NCBI GenBank assembly: GCA_000155435.1
Contig: DS990263.1
Coordinates: 234,265-298,264 of the forward strand
Length of the DNA stretch: 64,000 bases
Source: Clostridiales bacterium 1_7_47FAA
Lineage (GTDB): Bacteria > Bacillota > Clostridia > Lachnospirales > Lachnospiraceae
Direction of reading: 5' to 3'
How positions within the stretch are numbered: position 1 is the first letter of the stretch; every line of letters begins with the position of its first letter. The notes under the pieces were generated by a model, which was not told where the DNA came from, searched no databases, and saw nothing but the letters and a program-made list of their open reading frames with translations. Both the position numbers and the translations under genes were made by a program. This document shows positions 52,473 to 62,326 of the stretch, piece by piece.

Positions 52473-53123
52473 GTGGTAGAGCGTTACAAAATAGTATATC
52501 AGGGCGGAACCGGGGAGCTGGTTGAGAAGAAGTCCAGGTTCATTGCGGATATAAAACCGGTGGCCAGTGAGGAAGAGGCGCTGGCCTTTGTGGAGGAGAT
52601 GCGAAGGAAATACTGGGATGCAAGGCATCACTGCTTTGCCTATATCATAGGCGACAGGGGGCAGACAGCCAGGTGCAGCGATGACGGGGAACCCTCCCAG
52701 ACAGCGGGCAAGCCCATGATGGACGTGCTGGCCGGAGAGGGGCTTCACGATGTGTGCGCCGTGGTGACCCGGTATTTTGGCGGAACCCTGCTCGGCACAG
52801 GAGGCCTGGTCAGGGCTTATTCCGGCGCCCTGAAGGAAGGTCTTAAGGCCTGCGTGGTGGTGGAGAAAAAGCTGGCCTCCTGCCTGGAGGTCAGGACGGA
52901 TTACAACGGCGTTGGGAAAATCCAGTACATTGCAGCCCAGTCAGGCATTGATACCCTGGACAGCCAGTACACGGACCAGGTTCTGTTTACCTTCCTGGTG
53001 CCTGCTGCTGAGGAAGGCCGTTTCAAGGCCCAGCTGACGGAAGGGACCAATGGGCGGGCTTCCATTAAGAACGTGGATGAGGTCTATTATGGCGTTGTTG
53101 ACGGAAAAGTCATTGTTTTTTAG
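52473..53123 (+). CDS. YigZ/IMPACT family protein
   Basis: This 216-residue protein starts at a GTG (52473) eight bases after AAAGGAG, giving MVERYKIVYQGGTGELVEKK as in the family. The IMPACT domain has KKSRFIADI, DARHHCFAYIIGD, CSDDGEPSQTAGKPMMDVL and TRYFGGTLLGTGGLVRAYSG. A C-terminal ferredoxin-like domain follows. The role is unclear; eukaryotic IMPACT regulates translation. Confidence 0.93.
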   Translation: MVERYKIVYQGGTGELVEKKSRFIADIKPVASEEEALAFVEEMRRKYWDARHHCFAYIIGDRGQTARCSDDGEPSQTAGKPMMDVLAGEGLHDVCAVVTRYFGGTLLGTGGLVRAYSGALKEGLKACVVVEKKLASCLEVRTDYNGVGKIQYIAAQSGIDTLDSQYTDQVLFTFLVPAAEEGRFKAQLTEGTNGRASIKNVDEVYYGVVDGKVIVF

Positions 53124-53164
53124 AAGAAAATTCCGTAATCAGCGGCATTTTCCCGTAAAATCCC

Positions 53165-53193
53165 TTGCATTATGTAAATAGCAATGCTATACT
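53165..53193 (+). promoter_or_regulatory. Promoter of typA
   Basis: TTGCAT (53165-53170), 17 bases, TATACT (53188-53193), 48 bases before the typA ATG. Confidence 0.65.
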
Positions 53194-53240
53194 ATAAAAC
53201 CGTGGCTGTAGACGTATATAATTAAGGAAGAGTAATCACT

Positions 53241-55070
53241 ATGAAGATGAAAAGAGAAGATGTAAGAAATATTGCTATTATTGCCCATGTAGACCATGGC
53301 AAGACCACATTAGTAGACCAGCTGTTAAGGCAGAGCGGCGTATTCCGTGTGGGCCAGGAGGTCCAGGAACGCGTCATGGACTCCAATGACATTGAGCGCG
53401 AGCGCGGTATCACCATCCTGTCCAAGAATACGGCTGTATTTTATAAAGATACTAAAATCAACATTATCGACACTCCCGGACATGCCGACTTTGGCGGGGA
53501 AGTGGAGCGTGTGCTTAAGATGGTGAACGGAGTCGTGCTGGTGGTGGATGCCTATGAAGGCCCCATGCCGCAGACCAAGTTCGTGCTTCAGAAGGCGCTG
53601 GAACTGGATTTATCCGTGATTGTGTGCATCAATAAGGTTGACCGCCCGGAAGCGCGTCCTTCAGAGGTGATTGACGAGACGCTTGAGCTTATGATGGACC
53701 TTGACGCATCGGATGAGCAGCTTGACTGCCCGTTTATCTTTGCGTCCGCAAGGGGCGGATTTGCAAGGTATCACATGGAAGATGACAACATGGACATGGG
53801 TCCCCTGTTTGAAACCATCATCAGCCATACGCCTGCCCCGGAAGGTGACCCGGACGCGGACACCCAGGTGTTGATCAGCACCATTGATTACAATGAATTC
53901 GTGGGCCGTATCGGAATCGGAAAGGTTGACAACGGCGGCCTTAAGGTCAACCAGGAATGTGTCCTGGTCAACCATCATGACCCGGATAAATTCAAAAAAA
54001 TCAAGATAGGAAAACTCTATGAGTTTGACGGTCTTAAGAGGGTGGAGGTACAGCAGGCATCCGTTGGTTCCATCGTGGCGATTTCCGGTATTGCGGACAT
54101 CCATATCGGCGATACCATCTGTTCACCGGACCATCCTGAGGCAATCCCGTTCCAGAAGATATCCGAGCCGACCATTGCCATGTACTTCATGGTAAATGAC
54201 AGCCCCCTGGCTGGCCAGGAAGGAAAGTTCATCACCTCCCGCCACCTGCGTGACAGGCTGTTCAGGGAGCTGAACACCGACGTAAGCCTGCGTGTGGAGG
54301 AGACGGATTCCGCTGACTGCTTCAAGGTTTCGGGCCGCGGCGAGCTGCATCTGTCCGTACTCATCGAGAACATGCGTCGCGAAGGCTTTGAGTTCGCGGT
54401 GAGTAAGGCGGAAGTACTGTACAGGTATGATGAGAGGAACCGCAAGCTGGAGCCGATGGAACTGGCTTATGTGGATGTGCCGGAGGAATACACCGGCGTG
54501 GTCATCCAGAAGCTTACAAGCCGCAAGGGCGCGCTCCAGGGCATGAGCCAGGCAGCGGGAGGATATTCCAGGCTGGAATTCTCCATCCCTTCCAGGGGAC
54601 TTATCGGATACCGCGGTGATTTCATGACAGATACAAAGGGAAATGGTATCCTCAATACTATTTTTGATGAATATGCAGAGTACAAGGGCGACCTGTTCTA
54701 CCGCCAGACCGGCTCCCTGATTGCATTTGAGGCAGGAGAGGCCATTACCTACGGCCTGTTCAATGCCCAGGAAAGGGGAACCCTGTTCATCGGACCGGGA
54801 ACCAGGGTATATTCAGGTATGGTCGTAGGCCAAAGCCCCAAGGCGGAGGACATTGAAATCAATGTCTGCAAGACCAAGAAGCTGACCAACACGCGTTCCT
54901 CCAGCGCGGACGAGGCGCTGAAGCTGACGCCGCCGAAGATCATGAGCCTGGAACAGGCTCTGGACTTCATTGACACGGATGAGCTTCTGGAGGTAACGCC
55001 GGAAAGCCTGAGGATCCGCAAGAAGATCCTGGACCCCACCATGCGTAAAAGGGCGTCCTTTAAGAAGTAA
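53241..55070 (+). CDS. typA: Translational GTPase TypA/BipA
   Basis: This 609-residue ribosome-binding GTPase acts in stress growth and ribosome assembly. G1 [16 protein letters not shown]3 [10 protein letters not shown] and G4 [10 protein letters not shown] are clear. The BipA-specific C-terminal domain includes [27 protein letters not shown] precedes the ATG. It has its own promoter and terminator. Confidence 0.98.
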   Translation: MKMKREDVRNIAIIAHVDHGKTTLVDQLLRQSGVFRVGQEVQERVMDSNDIERERGITILSKNTAVFYKDTKINIIDTPGHADFGGEVERVLKMVNGVVLVVDAYEGPMPQTKFVLQKALELDLSVIVCINKVDRPEARPSEVIDETLELMMDLDASDEQLDCPFIFASARGGFARYHMEDDNMDMGPLFETIISHTPAPEGDPDADTQVLISTIDYNEFVGRIGIGKVDNGGLKVNQECVLVNHHDPDKFKKIKIGKLYEFDGLKRVEVQQASVGSIVAISGIADIHIGDTICSPDHPEAIPFQKISEPTIAMYFMVNDSPLAGQEGKFITSRHLRDRLFRELNTDVSLRVEETDSADCFKVSGRGELHLSVLIENMRREGFEFAVSKAEVLYRYDERNRKLEPMELAYVDVPEEYTGVVIQKLTSRKGALQGMSQAAGGYSRLEFSIPSRGLIGYRGDFMTDTKGNGILNTIFDEYAEYKGDLFYRQTGSLIAFEAGEAITYGLFNAQERGTLFIGPGTRVYSGMVVGQSPKAEDIEINVCKTKKLTNTRSSSADEALKLTPPKIMSLEQALDFIDTDELLEVTPESLRIRKKILDPTMRKRASFKK

Positions 55071-55091
55071 AAACGACATAATCAAACACAA

Positions 55092-55138
55092 AAAGGCGGA
55101 TCCTGTCGAAATGTTCTGGCAGGATCCGCTTATTTTTT
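55092..55138 (+). terminator. Terminator after typA
   Basis: GCGGATCCTG (55096-55105) pairs with CAGGATCCGC (55120-55129), followed by TTATTTTTT. Confidence 0.9.
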
Positions 55139-55260
55139 GGTCTATTATGGTAAATTTCCTCATAAACTATCAATGTGCCGTACGAAAGCAAGCTGAACAG
55201 AAAGAAAAAAATAAAAACGGCCAAGTGAGAATTTATTTAGAAGCGAAGAGGAGATGTACT

Positions 55261-55890
55261 ATGTCAGAAAAAATGATTGAAAACAACAAGGTAAGTGTTA
55301 TCGGTGAGATTGTATCGGGATTTACCTTTAGCCACGAGGTATTTGGAGAAGGCTTTTATATGGTGGATGTTGCTGTGAACCGGCTCAGCGAGCAGGCGGA
55401 TATCATCCCGCTTATGGTGTCTGAGCGGCTGTTGGACGTACACCAGGACTATTCAGGAAGCACCATTGAGGCGCTGGGCCAGTTCCGTTCCTATAACCGC
55501 CACGAAGGGGTGAAGAACAGGCTGATGCTTTCCATCTTTGTCCGGGAGGTCCATTTCATGGAAGAATTTACGGACTATACAAAAACAAACCAGATATTCC
55601 TGGACGGCTATATCTGCAAGCCGCCGATTTACCGCAAAACTCCTCTGGGCCGTGAAATTGCAGATATCCTTCTGGCAGTCAACCGTCCATACGGCAAGTC
55701 TGATTACATACCATGCATCAGCTGGGGGCGGAATGCCCGCTATGCATCCAGCTTTGAGGTGGGCGCCAGGGTGCGCATATGGGGCCGCGTGCAGAGCAGG
55801 GAGTACACCAAAAAACTCAGCGAGACTGAGTGTGAGAAGCGGATTGCCTATGAGGTTTCCATCAGCAAACTGGAATGTGACGAGGAATAA
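55261..55890 (+). CDS. Single-stranded DNA-binding protein with two OB-fold halves
   Basis: The protein has 209 residues. The start at 55261 follows GAGGAG; longer in-frame extensions run back through the typA terminator. The N-terminal half (KVSVIGEIVSGFTFSHEVFG to FVREVHFM) and the C-terminal half (NQIFLDGYICKPPIYRKTPL, GREIADILLAVNR, CISWGRNARYASSF, GARVRIWGRVQSREY) each look like an OB-fold. The second is closest to SSB. The usual acidic SSB tail is short (ECDEE). It may act as a dimer instead of a tetramer (inference). Confidence 0.8.
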   Translation: MSEKMIENNKVSVIGEIVSGFTFSHEVFGEGFYMVDVAVNRLSEQADIIPLMVSERLLDVHQDYSGSTIEALGQFRSYNRHEGVKNRLMLSIFVREVHFMEEFTDYTKTNQIFLDGYICKPPIYRKTPLGREIADILLAVNRPYGKSDYIPCISWGRNARYASSFEVGARVRIWGRVQSREYTKKLSETECEKRIAYEVSISKLECDEE

Positions 55891-56030
55891 TCTTTTAAGA
55901 CTCTTTGGAATTTCTTTCGGAAAAAGTAAGAAATATTTGCAAAGTTGGTCAAACTATGCTATTATGAGCAAAGTCTATGAATGAAACATCATTCTTAAGA
56001 AAAAGCAAGTAAAGCATGAGGTGCATGATG

Positions 56031-56525
56031 ATGAAAGAAAGCATGATACAGGTTATCTGCGGGCCGGGCAAGGGTAAATCAACAAGTGCAATGGGCAGGG
56101 GAATCAGTGCGCTGGCCAAGGGCAGCAATGTAATCATGGTACAATTTTTAAAAGGTTCCCTGGACATGGATAACATGGAAATCCTGAAACGCCTGGAACC
56201 GGAATTTAAAATTTTCAGATTTGAGAAGACTCCTGTTTTTTTTGACCAGCTGTCAGAGGAAGAAAAGGATGAGGCAAGGATCTGCATCCGCAACGGGCTG
56301 AATTTTGCTAAGAAGGTCCTGGTGACAGGTGAATGCGATATCCTTATCCTGGATGAGATACTTGGGATCCTGGATGAAGGCGTCATTACCCAGGATGAGC
56401 TGTGCGCCCTTATCGGCCAGGCAAGGCAGGCTGAAATCAGGCTCATACTCACCGGCAATGTGTATCCGGATTCACTGGATGCATATGTGGATGAGGTTAC
56501 GAAGCTCCAGACCAGATATGAATGA
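56031..56525 (+). CDS. cobO: Cob(I)yrinic acid a,c-diamide adenosyltransferase (CobO/BtuR type)
   Basis: This 164-residue ATPase-fold enzyme adds the adenosyl group to cobalamin precursors. The P-loop is CGPGKGKST. DILILDEILGILDEGVIT and LILTGNVYPDSLDAYVDEVT are family segments. Of four in-frame ATG codons (56016, 56025, 56028, 56031) the last has the best spacing (seven bases) from GAGGTG. At ~164 residues it is near the short end of the family. It lies far from the cob genes at the window start. Confidence 0.88.
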   Translation: MKESMIQVICGPGKGKSTSAMGRGISALAKGSNVIMVQFLKGSLDMDNMEILKRLEPEFKIFRFEKTPVFFDQLSEEEKDEARICIRNGLNFAKKVLVTGECDILILDEILGILDEGVITQDELCALIGQARQAEIRLILTGNVYPDSLDAYVDEVTKLQTRYE

Positions 56526-56534
56526 GATTTCCTG

Positions 56535-56563
56535 TTGACATCCATATCATAGGATGATAATAT
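56535..56563 (+). promoter_or_regulatory. Promoter of the dapA leader
   Basis: A perfect TTGACA (56535-56540), 17 bases, TAATAT (56558-56563), directly before the lysine riboswitch. Confidence 0.8.
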
Positions 56564-56577
56564 AATACCAACAATCA

Positions 56578-56760
56578 TAGAGTAGAGGTTGCGTCAATCA
56601 AGAGTAACCAGGCCCGATGTGGCAGGCACAGAGGACGGCTTGGGGAAAGGGAAAGACGCCGAAGGGGGAAGCATACCTGGAACATGTTTCTTTCTGGGCA
56701 TATGGTGAACATCCATATGACTGTCATCCGGGTGGATGGAGAGCTACCGAAGAACGTGGA
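56578..56760 (+). promoter_or_regulatory. Lysine riboswitch (L-box)
   Basis: The leader has the L-box core elements in order: GTAGAGGTTGCG with AAGAGTAA, then GGGAAAGACGCCGAAGGGGG, then ACTGTCATCCGGGTGGATGG and AGAGCTAC. It is followed by a terminator and dapA-dapB of lysine biosynthesis. Lysine binding should favour the terminator and lower expression. Confidence 0.92.
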
Positions 56761-56789
56761 TTCGTGAATGACGATATGATACGTACGTG

Positions 56790-56819
56790 AAGGGCTGACA
56801 TTTACCTCAGCCCTTTTTT
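56790..56819 (+). terminator. Riboswitch-controlled terminator before dapA
   Basis: GGGCTGA (56792-56798) pairs with TCAGCCC (56807-56813), followed by six T residues. It is the expression platform of the L-box. Confidence 0.9.
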
Positions 56820-56861
56820 GCTATCCTGTGATTGAACCAAGAGAAAAGGAGAGAATAAATT

Positions 56862-57746
56862 ATGGCTATTTTTGAAGGAGCAGGCGTTGCGCTGGTAACA
56901 CCATTTAAGGAAAATGGGGAAGTTAACTATGAAAAGCTGGAAGAAATCGTGGAGGAGCAGATTGCCGGGGGTACGGACTCCATCATTGTCTGCGGAACCA
57001 CAGGAGAAGCTTCCACCATGAGCCATGAGGAACACCTGGATGTGGTGGGATATGTGTGCAAGGTGACCGGAAAACGCATCCCCGTCATTGCGGGAACCGG
57101 ATCCAACTGCACGGAGACAGCCGTTTATCTTTCCGTGGAGGCTGAGCGCCGCGGGGCCGACGGCCTTTTACTGGTATCCCCTTACTACAATAAGGCCACA
57201 CAGAACGGGCTGAAGGCGCATTTTAAGGCGGTTGCCGATGCCGTAAAGATTCCAATCCTCCTTTATAACATTCCTGGAAGGACCGGTGTCACGATCCTTC
57301 CCCAGACCATAGCCGACCTTTGTAAGAATGTGGATAACATCGTGGGCGTAAAAGAAGCAAGCGGTAATTTCTCAGCCATTGCAACCCTGATGAGCCTGGC
57401 TGACGGCAAGGTGGACCTGTATTCCGGCAATGACGACCAGATCGTACCCCTGCTTTCCCTGGGGGGTAAGGGCGTGATTTCCGTGCTTTCCAACGTGGCT
57501 CCCAGACAGACCCATGACATCTGCGCCGCTTATTTTGCAGGGGATACGGCGAAAAGCGCCAAGCTGCAGCTGGATGCCATTCCGCTGATTACAGAGCTGT
57601 TTGCGGAAGTGAACCCCATTCCGGTAAAGGCGGCCATGAACCTGATGGGCAAGAATGTGGGACCGATGCGCCTTCCGCTGACCGAGATGGAACCCCAGAA
57701 CCAGGAGAAGTTAAAAGCAGCCATGACTGCATACGGCATCCTGTAA
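56862..57746 (+). CDS. dapA: 4-hydroxy-tetrahydrodipicolinate synthase
   Basis: This 294-residue aldolase condenses pyruvate with aspartate semialdehyde. CGTTGEASTMSHEEH binds the substrate carboxylate, VSPYYNKATQNG holds the catalytic Tyr, and the Schiff-base Lys lies in GVKEASG. AAAAGGAGAG precedes the ATG. It supplies lysine and dipicolinate, the latter used by the SpoVA system in spores. Confidence 0.98.
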   Translation: MAIFEGAGVALVTPFKENGEVNYEKLEEIVEEQIAGGTDSIIVCGTTGEASTMSHEEHLDVVGYVCKVTGKRIPVIAGTGSNCTETAVYLSVEAERRGADGLLLVSPYYNKATQNGLKAHFKAVADAVKIPILLYNIPGRTGVTILPQTIADLCKNVDNIVGVKEASGNFSAIATLMSLADGKVDLYSGNDDQIVPLLSLGGKGVISVLSNVAPRQTHDICAAYFAGDTAKSAKLQLDAIPLITELFAEVNPIPVKAAMNLMGKNVGPMRLPLTEMEPQNQEKLKAAMTAYGIL

Positions 57747-57773
57747 ACCAAGGCTGGAAAGGATAAGACACAG

Positions 57774-58532
57774 ATGGTAAAAATGATAATGCACGGCTGC
57801 GGCGGGGCCATGGGACAGGTAATCACAGGGCTGGCCGCAGAGGATGAGTCTATTAAGATTGTGGCGGGAATTGACTTACATCCCGCAAAGGACAGCGGTT
57901 ATCCCGTATTTGAAAGCCTGGATCAATGTAACGTGAAGGCAGACGTGATTGTGGATTTCTCTTCGGCAAAAGCCGTGGACGGACTTTTAAAATACTGCTC
58001 CGAAACAGGTATGCCGGTGGTGCTGTGTACCACCGGGCTGTCGGAAGCACAGCTGGAGACACTCAAACGCGCCAGCGCCAGCGCTGCTGTGCTGCGCTCG
58101 GCCAATATGTCCCTGGGCGTCAACCTGCTCCTTAAGCTGGTGAAGGATGCGGCAAAGGTACTTGCCGGTTCCGGCTTTGACATCGAAATCGTGGAAAAAC
58201 ACCACAACCAGAAGATGGATGCGCCCAGCGGCACGGCCATTGCACTGGCGGATTCCATTAACCAGGCCATGGATGAGCCTTACGGGTATATCTATGACAG
58301 AAGCACCCGCCGTGAAAAAAGACACGCGTCGGAAATCGGCATAAGCGCTGTCAGGGGCGGGTCCATTGTTGGGGAACACGATGTGATTTTCGCCGGCAGG
58401 GATGAGGTGGTCACGTTCAGCCATACCGCTTATTCCAAAGCCATTTTCGCAAAAGGCGCCCTGGAGGCGGCAAAGTTCCTGGCAGGAAAAGGCCCGGGAC
58501 TCTATACTATGGCTGACGTGGTTAAATTGTAG
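57774..58532 (+). CDS. dapB: 4-hydroxy-tetrahydrodipicolinate reductase
   Basis: This 252-residue enzyme reduces the DapA product with NAD(P)H. Nucleotide loop: MHGCGGAMGQ. The active-site signature EKHHNQKMDAPSGTA includes the catalytic His and Lys. AAAGGA lies before the ATG. It is 27 bases after dapA, under the same lysine riboswitch. Confidence 0.98.
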   Translation: MVKMIMHGCGGAMGQVITGLAAEDESIKIVAGIDLHPAKDSGYPVFESLDQCNVKADVIVDFSSAKAVDGLLKYCSETGMPVVLCTTGLSEAQLETLKRASASAAVLRSANMSLGVNLLLKLVKDAAKVLAGSGFDIEIVEKHHNQKMDAPSGTAIALADSINQAMDEPYGYIYDRSTRREKRHASEIGISAVRGGSIVGEHDVIFAGRDEVVTFSHTAYSKAIFAKGALEAAKFLAGKGPGLYTMADVVKL

Positions 58533-58623
58533 GAAATATTTTCCTGAGATAGCAGGATATACCACCATAATATATTCTCCAAACGCACATAATAAGGGTA
58601 GAAATAGAAAGGAGAATGTTATT

Positions 58624-58956
58624 ATGAAAAAAATCAGACCTGCTATCTTAGCTATGTTACTATTCGTTATGGTTCTATCTGTGACGGCCTGCGGAAGCAA
58701 TAATTCAGGCACCCAGTCCACCACAGGTTCCAGCCAGTCTTCTTCATCGGCAGCAACATCCACAACCGCTGCGGGGAGTAATGAGAGCAGCAGCAATACA
58801 TCCGGTTCCGAAACCACCGGAGGCGTGCTTGACAATCTTGTAGATGACGTGGAAGACGGCGTGGATGATGTGGGCAACGGCATCAAGGACATGACCGGCG
58901 AATCAGGTAATACCAGTGAGACCAGCAACACTGCCACAACAGAGGCAACACACTAA
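58624..58956 (+). CDS. Small Ser/Thr-rich lipoprotein of unknown function
   Basis: This 110-residue protein has a signal peptide ending in lipobox VTAC. The mature part is low-complexity Ser/Thr/Gly, with a short acidic helix (GGVLDNLVDDVEDGVDDVGN). AAAGGAG precedes the ATG. It is probably a surface lipoprotein. A terminator follows. No family recognised. Confidence 0.8.
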   Translation: MKKIRPAILAMLLFVMVLSVTACGSNNSGTQSTTGSSQSSSSAATSTTAAGSNESSSNTSGSETTGGVLDNLVDDVEDGVDDVGNGIKDMTGESGNTSETSNTATTEATH

Positions 58957-58985
58957 TCATTATTCTATGGTATTTATTGCAGGGC

Positions 58986-59027
58986 GGACCCTTTCTTGGC
59001 CGGTGAGGCAGGGAAAGGGTTCCTTTT
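58986..59027 (+). terminator. Terminator after the lipoprotein gene
   Basis: GGACCCTTTC (58986-58995) pairs with GAAAGGGTTCC (59013-59023) with one mismatch, followed by TTTT. Confidence 0.75.
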
Positions 59028-59241
59028 GCATTGCTGGCGGGACAGGGAGTGGGGACTTTTAGCTTATCTGCTGGAGCTGGGGAAGAATCCCCTTTGCGTA
59101 TCTGGCGGGGCAGGAAAAGAACGTTTTTAACTTGGTTCAGGATCCTGAGGAATGGGTGTTCTGGTCTTGATATGGAACCGGGGATGAACTATAATGACCA
59201 TATGCGGCCGGATTGGAGAGGATGCGGGAAAGGAGCCAGGA

Positions 59242-59778
59242 ATGGGATTCCTGAACCGGAGGATATGTGGCTGGAATCATAAGAGGATATGTGGCTGGAA
59301 TCATAGGATGGTATGGTGGAAGTCATATTGGCGCAGAAGATGGCTTCGCCTGTACAGAAGCCATATGATTAAGATGTGGAAGGGCAGGGGGAATGAGGGA
59401 CACAGGCGGATTTATAGGCAAAAAACAAGGAAGAGAAAAAAACTCATAAGCAGGACGGTGAAGAGGAAAAAACACATTACGAGAAAAATCCTTATAATTG
59501 CCATAGGGATGGTTGTATATTGGAATGCATTCATTCGTGGAGGATTTTTCGCATCGTTAAAAGACATGGTCCAGATCCGTTATATGGAAGAACAGGATGC
59601 GGTACGGGATCATATGACCAGCAATGGGCGGGTGGAACCTGCACCGGATGGGGACAGGATGGAAAAGGACGGCCGTCATGAGGGGAAGATTCAGAAGGAA
59701 GGCGTGACTATCATTCTGGACAAAGGGTCTGTGAGTATTTTCCGGTTGGAGGAACACATGGAACCAGGGAGTGATTAG
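59242..59778 (+). CDS. Basic single-pass membrane protein of unknown function
   Basis: This 178-residue frame starts at an ATG six bases after a perfect AAAGGAG. The first ~90 residues are extremely Arg/Lys/Trp-rich and contain a near-repeat RRICGWNHKRICGWNHR from a duplicated 21-base unit. One membrane helix (ILIIAIGMVVYWNAFI) lies near residues 93-108. The outer tail is charged (VEPAPDGDRMEKDGRHEGKI). No family recognised. The odd composition of the N-terminal half means the true start could be further downstream. Confidence 0.5.
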   Translation: MGFLNRRICGWNHKRICGWNHRMVWWKSYWRRRWLRLYRSHMIKMWKGRGNEGHRRIYRQKTRKRKKLISRTVKRKKHITRKILIIAIGMVVYWNAFIRGGFFASLKDMVQIRYMEEQDAVRDHMTSNGRVEPAPDGDRMEKDGRHEGKIQKEGVTIILDKGSVSIFRLEEHMEPGSD

Positions 59779-59821
59779 AAGGGGATAGAAAATTCATTAG
59801 GAATTTTAATGATTGCACTTC

Positions 59822-59850
59822 TTGTATTCAACTGGATATTGTATTATAAT
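59822..59850 (+). promoter_or_regulatory. Promoter of purC
   Basis: TTGTAT (59822-59827), 17 bases, perfect TATAAT (59845-59850), about 100 bases before the ATG. No purine riboswitch was recognised in the leader. Confidence 0.65.
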
Positions 59851-59948
59851 TTCTTCTGAAATGGTATTCTTTTATAGCGTCAGCTTATAAATCTATATCT
59901 TATATCTATGTTACCATATGAATAAAAGAAAAGGACAGGTGGATACCC

Positions 59949-60656
59949 ATGGAAAAGAAAGAGATGCTCTATGAAGGAAAGGCTAAGAAAGTCTATACAA
60001 CTGAGGACCCGGATGTTTTAATCGTATCCTATAAAGATGATGCCACTGCATTTAACGGATTAAAGAAGGGGACCATTGTGGGCAAGGGGGCCATCAACAA
60101 CCGTATGACCAACTTCATCTTTAAGAAGCTGGAAGAAAAGGGTGTGCCCACCCACCTGGTGGAAGAATTAAATGACAGGGAGACTGCTGTCAGGAAAGTG
60201 GAGATTGTGCCCCTTGAGGTAATCGTGCGCAACTATTCCGCCGGCAGCTTTGCCAAGAAGATGGGAATGGAGGAAGGCATCAGGTTCAAATGCCCGACCC
60301 TGGAATTCAGCTACAAGAATGATGATCTGGGCGATCCGTTCATCAACAGCTACTATGCGCTGGCACTTGGCCTTGCCACCCAGGAAGAGATTGATGACAT
60401 TACCAAATATACTTTCAAGGTAAACGAAGTGCTTCAGGAGTATTTTGACGGCCTGAACATCGATTTGATTGACTTTAAGATTGAGTTTGGCCGTTACCAC
60501 GGGAAGATAATCCTTGCTGACGAGATTTCCCCCGATACCTGCCGCCTGTGGGACAAGGACACCCATGAGAAGCTGGACAAAGACAGGTTCAGAAGGGATC
60601 TTGGCAATGTAGAGGATGCATATGAGGAAGTGTTCCGCAGACTGGGAATCCAGTAA
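59949..60656 (+). CDS. purC: Phosphoribosylaminoimidazole-succinocarboxamide synthase
   Basis: This 235-residue SAICAR synthetase joins CAIR and aspartate with [15 protein letters not shown] opens the ATP site. [17 protein letters not shown] and [21 protein letters not shown] are family signatures. AGGTGG precedes the ATG. It is the first gene of a purC-purF-purB group. Confidence 0.98.
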   Translation: MEKKEMLYEGKAKKVYTTEDPDVLIVSYKDDATAFNGLKKGTIVGKGAINNRMTNFIFKKLEEKGVPTHLVEELNDRETAVRKVEIVPLEVIVRNYSAGSFAKKMGMEEGIRFKCPTLEFSYKNDDLGDPFINSYYALALGLATQEEIDDITKYTFKVNEVLQEYFDGLNIDLIDFKIEFGRYHGKIILADEISPDTCRLWDKDTHEKLDKDRFRRDLGNVEDAYEEVFRRLGIQ

Positions 60657-60670
60657 TGAACTTACATACA

Positions 60671-60738
60671 ACGCCTGGGCATTGATTACCCAGGCGTTGC
60701 CTGATTCAATGCTTTTCCCCGATTAAATCAATCGGGGA
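60671..60738 (+). other. Two tandem hairpins between purC and purF
   Basis: AACGCCTGGG with CCCAGGCGTT (about 60670-60698), then CCCCGATT with AATCGGGG (about 60718-60737). Neither is followed by a T-run. They may process or stabilise the purC mRNA. Confidence 0.6.
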
Positions 60739-60775
60739 CTTTCCACATGACTTATAGAGAAAGGGACTTGACTGA

Positions 60776-62224
60776 ATGGAGCAGAACCAGTTGGACTTTG
60801 ACATTGGGGCAGATAAACTGCGCGAGGAGTGCGGGGTTTTTGGGATTTATGATTTTGATGGGAATGATGTGGCATCTACCATTTATTACGGGCTTTTTGC
60901 CCTGCAGCACAGGGGGCAGGAAAGCTGCGGCATTGCGGTCAGCGACACGGAGGGACCGAAGGGGAAGGTAAGCACCCACAAGGGCATGGGCCTTTGCAAC
61001 GAGGTGTTTTCAACGGAACATCTGGAGCAGATGCACGGCAACATCGGGGTCGGGCATGTGCGTTACTCCACGGCCGGAAGCAGTACCAGGGAAAATGCAC
61101 AGCCCCTGGTGCTCAACTATGTAAAAGGCACCCTTGCATTGGCACACAACGGCAACCTGGTCAATGCGCCGCAGCTGCGCCACGAACTGGAATACTCGGG
61201 AGCCATTTTCCAGACAACCATTGATTCCGAGGTGATTGCCTACCATATTGCAAGGGCCAGGGTGTCCGTGCCCAATGTTGAGAGTGCGGTGGCAAAAGCC
61301 ATGGGCAAGCTGAAGGGCGCCTATTCCCTTGTCATCATGAGCCCGCGCAAGCTGATTGGGGCCAGGGACCCCTTTGGATTCAAGCCCCTGTGCATTGGAA
61401 AGAGGGATAATGCCTATATCCTTGCATCAGAGACCTGCGCCCTTGAGACAATCGGAGCGGAGTTTGTGAGGGACGTAAAGCCAGGGGAGATTGTCACTAT
61501 TACCAGGGAAGGGATTGGGTCCAATACTGAAATGTGTTTCAGGGATACGGAAAAAGAGGCCAGGTGCATTTTCGAGTATATTTATTTTGCCAGGCCGGAC
61601 AGTGTGTTTGACGGGGTAAGCGTGTATCACTCCAGAATCCAGGCAGGCCGTTTCCTGGCCCTGGATTCGCCGGTGGAGGCGGACCTGGTGGTGGGCGTGC
61701 CCGAATCCGGGAACGGGGCGGCCCTTGGTTATTCCATGGAATCCGGGATTCCCTATGGAACCGCATTCGTGAAGAATTCCTATGTGGGACGGACCTTCAT
61801 AAAGCCCAAGCAGAGCAGCCGGGAGTCGGCGGTCCGGATTAAGCTGAACGTCCTGAAGGAAGCGGTTGCAGGCAAGCGCATCATCATGATTGACGATTCC
61901 ATTGTGCGCGGCACCACCAGCGCCCTGATTGTGAACATGCTTCGGGACGCAGGGGCCAGGGAAGTCCATGTGCGGATCAGTGCGCCGCCATTCCTCCATC
62001 CCTGTTACTTTGGCACGGATATCCCGTCAGAGGACCAGCTGATTGCCCACGGGCATACGGTGGAGGAGATACGGGAGATGATTGGCGCGGATTCCCTTTC
62101 TTACCTGAAAATGGAACGGCTTCAGGAGATGGCATGCAGCCGCTCCATATGCACGGCCTGCTTCAGCGGGAATTACCCCATAGATCCGCCGGCTGAGGAT
62201 ATAAGGGGAAGCTACGATAAATAA
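60776..62224 (+). CDS. purF: Amidophosphoribosyltransferase (glutamine PRPP amidotransferase)
   Basis: This 482-residue enzyme makes the first committed step of purine synthesis. A ~16-residue propeptide precedes the nucleophile Cys17 in EECGVFGIYD. RYSTAGSSTRENAQP, AHNGNLVN and TIDSEVIAYH complete the glutaminase site. The PRPP loop is MIDDSIVRGTTS. Iron-sulfur ligand positions are in EARCIFEYIYF, LHPCYFG and CSRSICTAC. AAAGGGA precedes the ATG. Contrast with the degenerate paralogue at 1638-3044. Confidence 0.98.
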   Translation: MEQNQLDFDIGADKLREECGVFGIYDFDGNDVASTIYYGLFALQHRGQESCGIAVSDTEGPKGKVSTHKGMGLCNEVFSTEHLEQMHGNIGVGHVRYSTAGSSTRENAQPLVLNYVKGTLALAHNGNLVNAPQLRHELEYSGAIFQTTIDSEVIAYHIARARVSVPNVESAVAKAMGKLKGAYSLVIMSPRKLIGARDPFGFKPLCIGKRDNAYILASETCALETIGAEFVRDVKPGEIVTITREGIGSNTEMCFRDTEKEARCIFEYIYFARPDSVFDGVSVYHSRIQAGRFLALDSPVEADLVVGVPESGNGAALGYSMESGIPYGTAFVKNSYVGRTFIKPKQSSRESAVRIKLNVLKEAVAGKRIIMIDDSIVRGTTSALIVNMLRDAGAREVHVRISAPPFLHPCYFGTDIPSEDQLIAHGHTVEEIREMIGADSLSYLKMERLQEMACSRSICTACFSGNYPIDPPAEDIRGSYDK

Positions 62225-62326
62225 ACAGCGGTTGAAGACATGCACCTGTTGTGGTAAGATAAAAACCATGAATTGAGGAAAAACCATGATGGACAATCAA
62301 TGGTGGAAAAGTATGGAGGAAATGAC

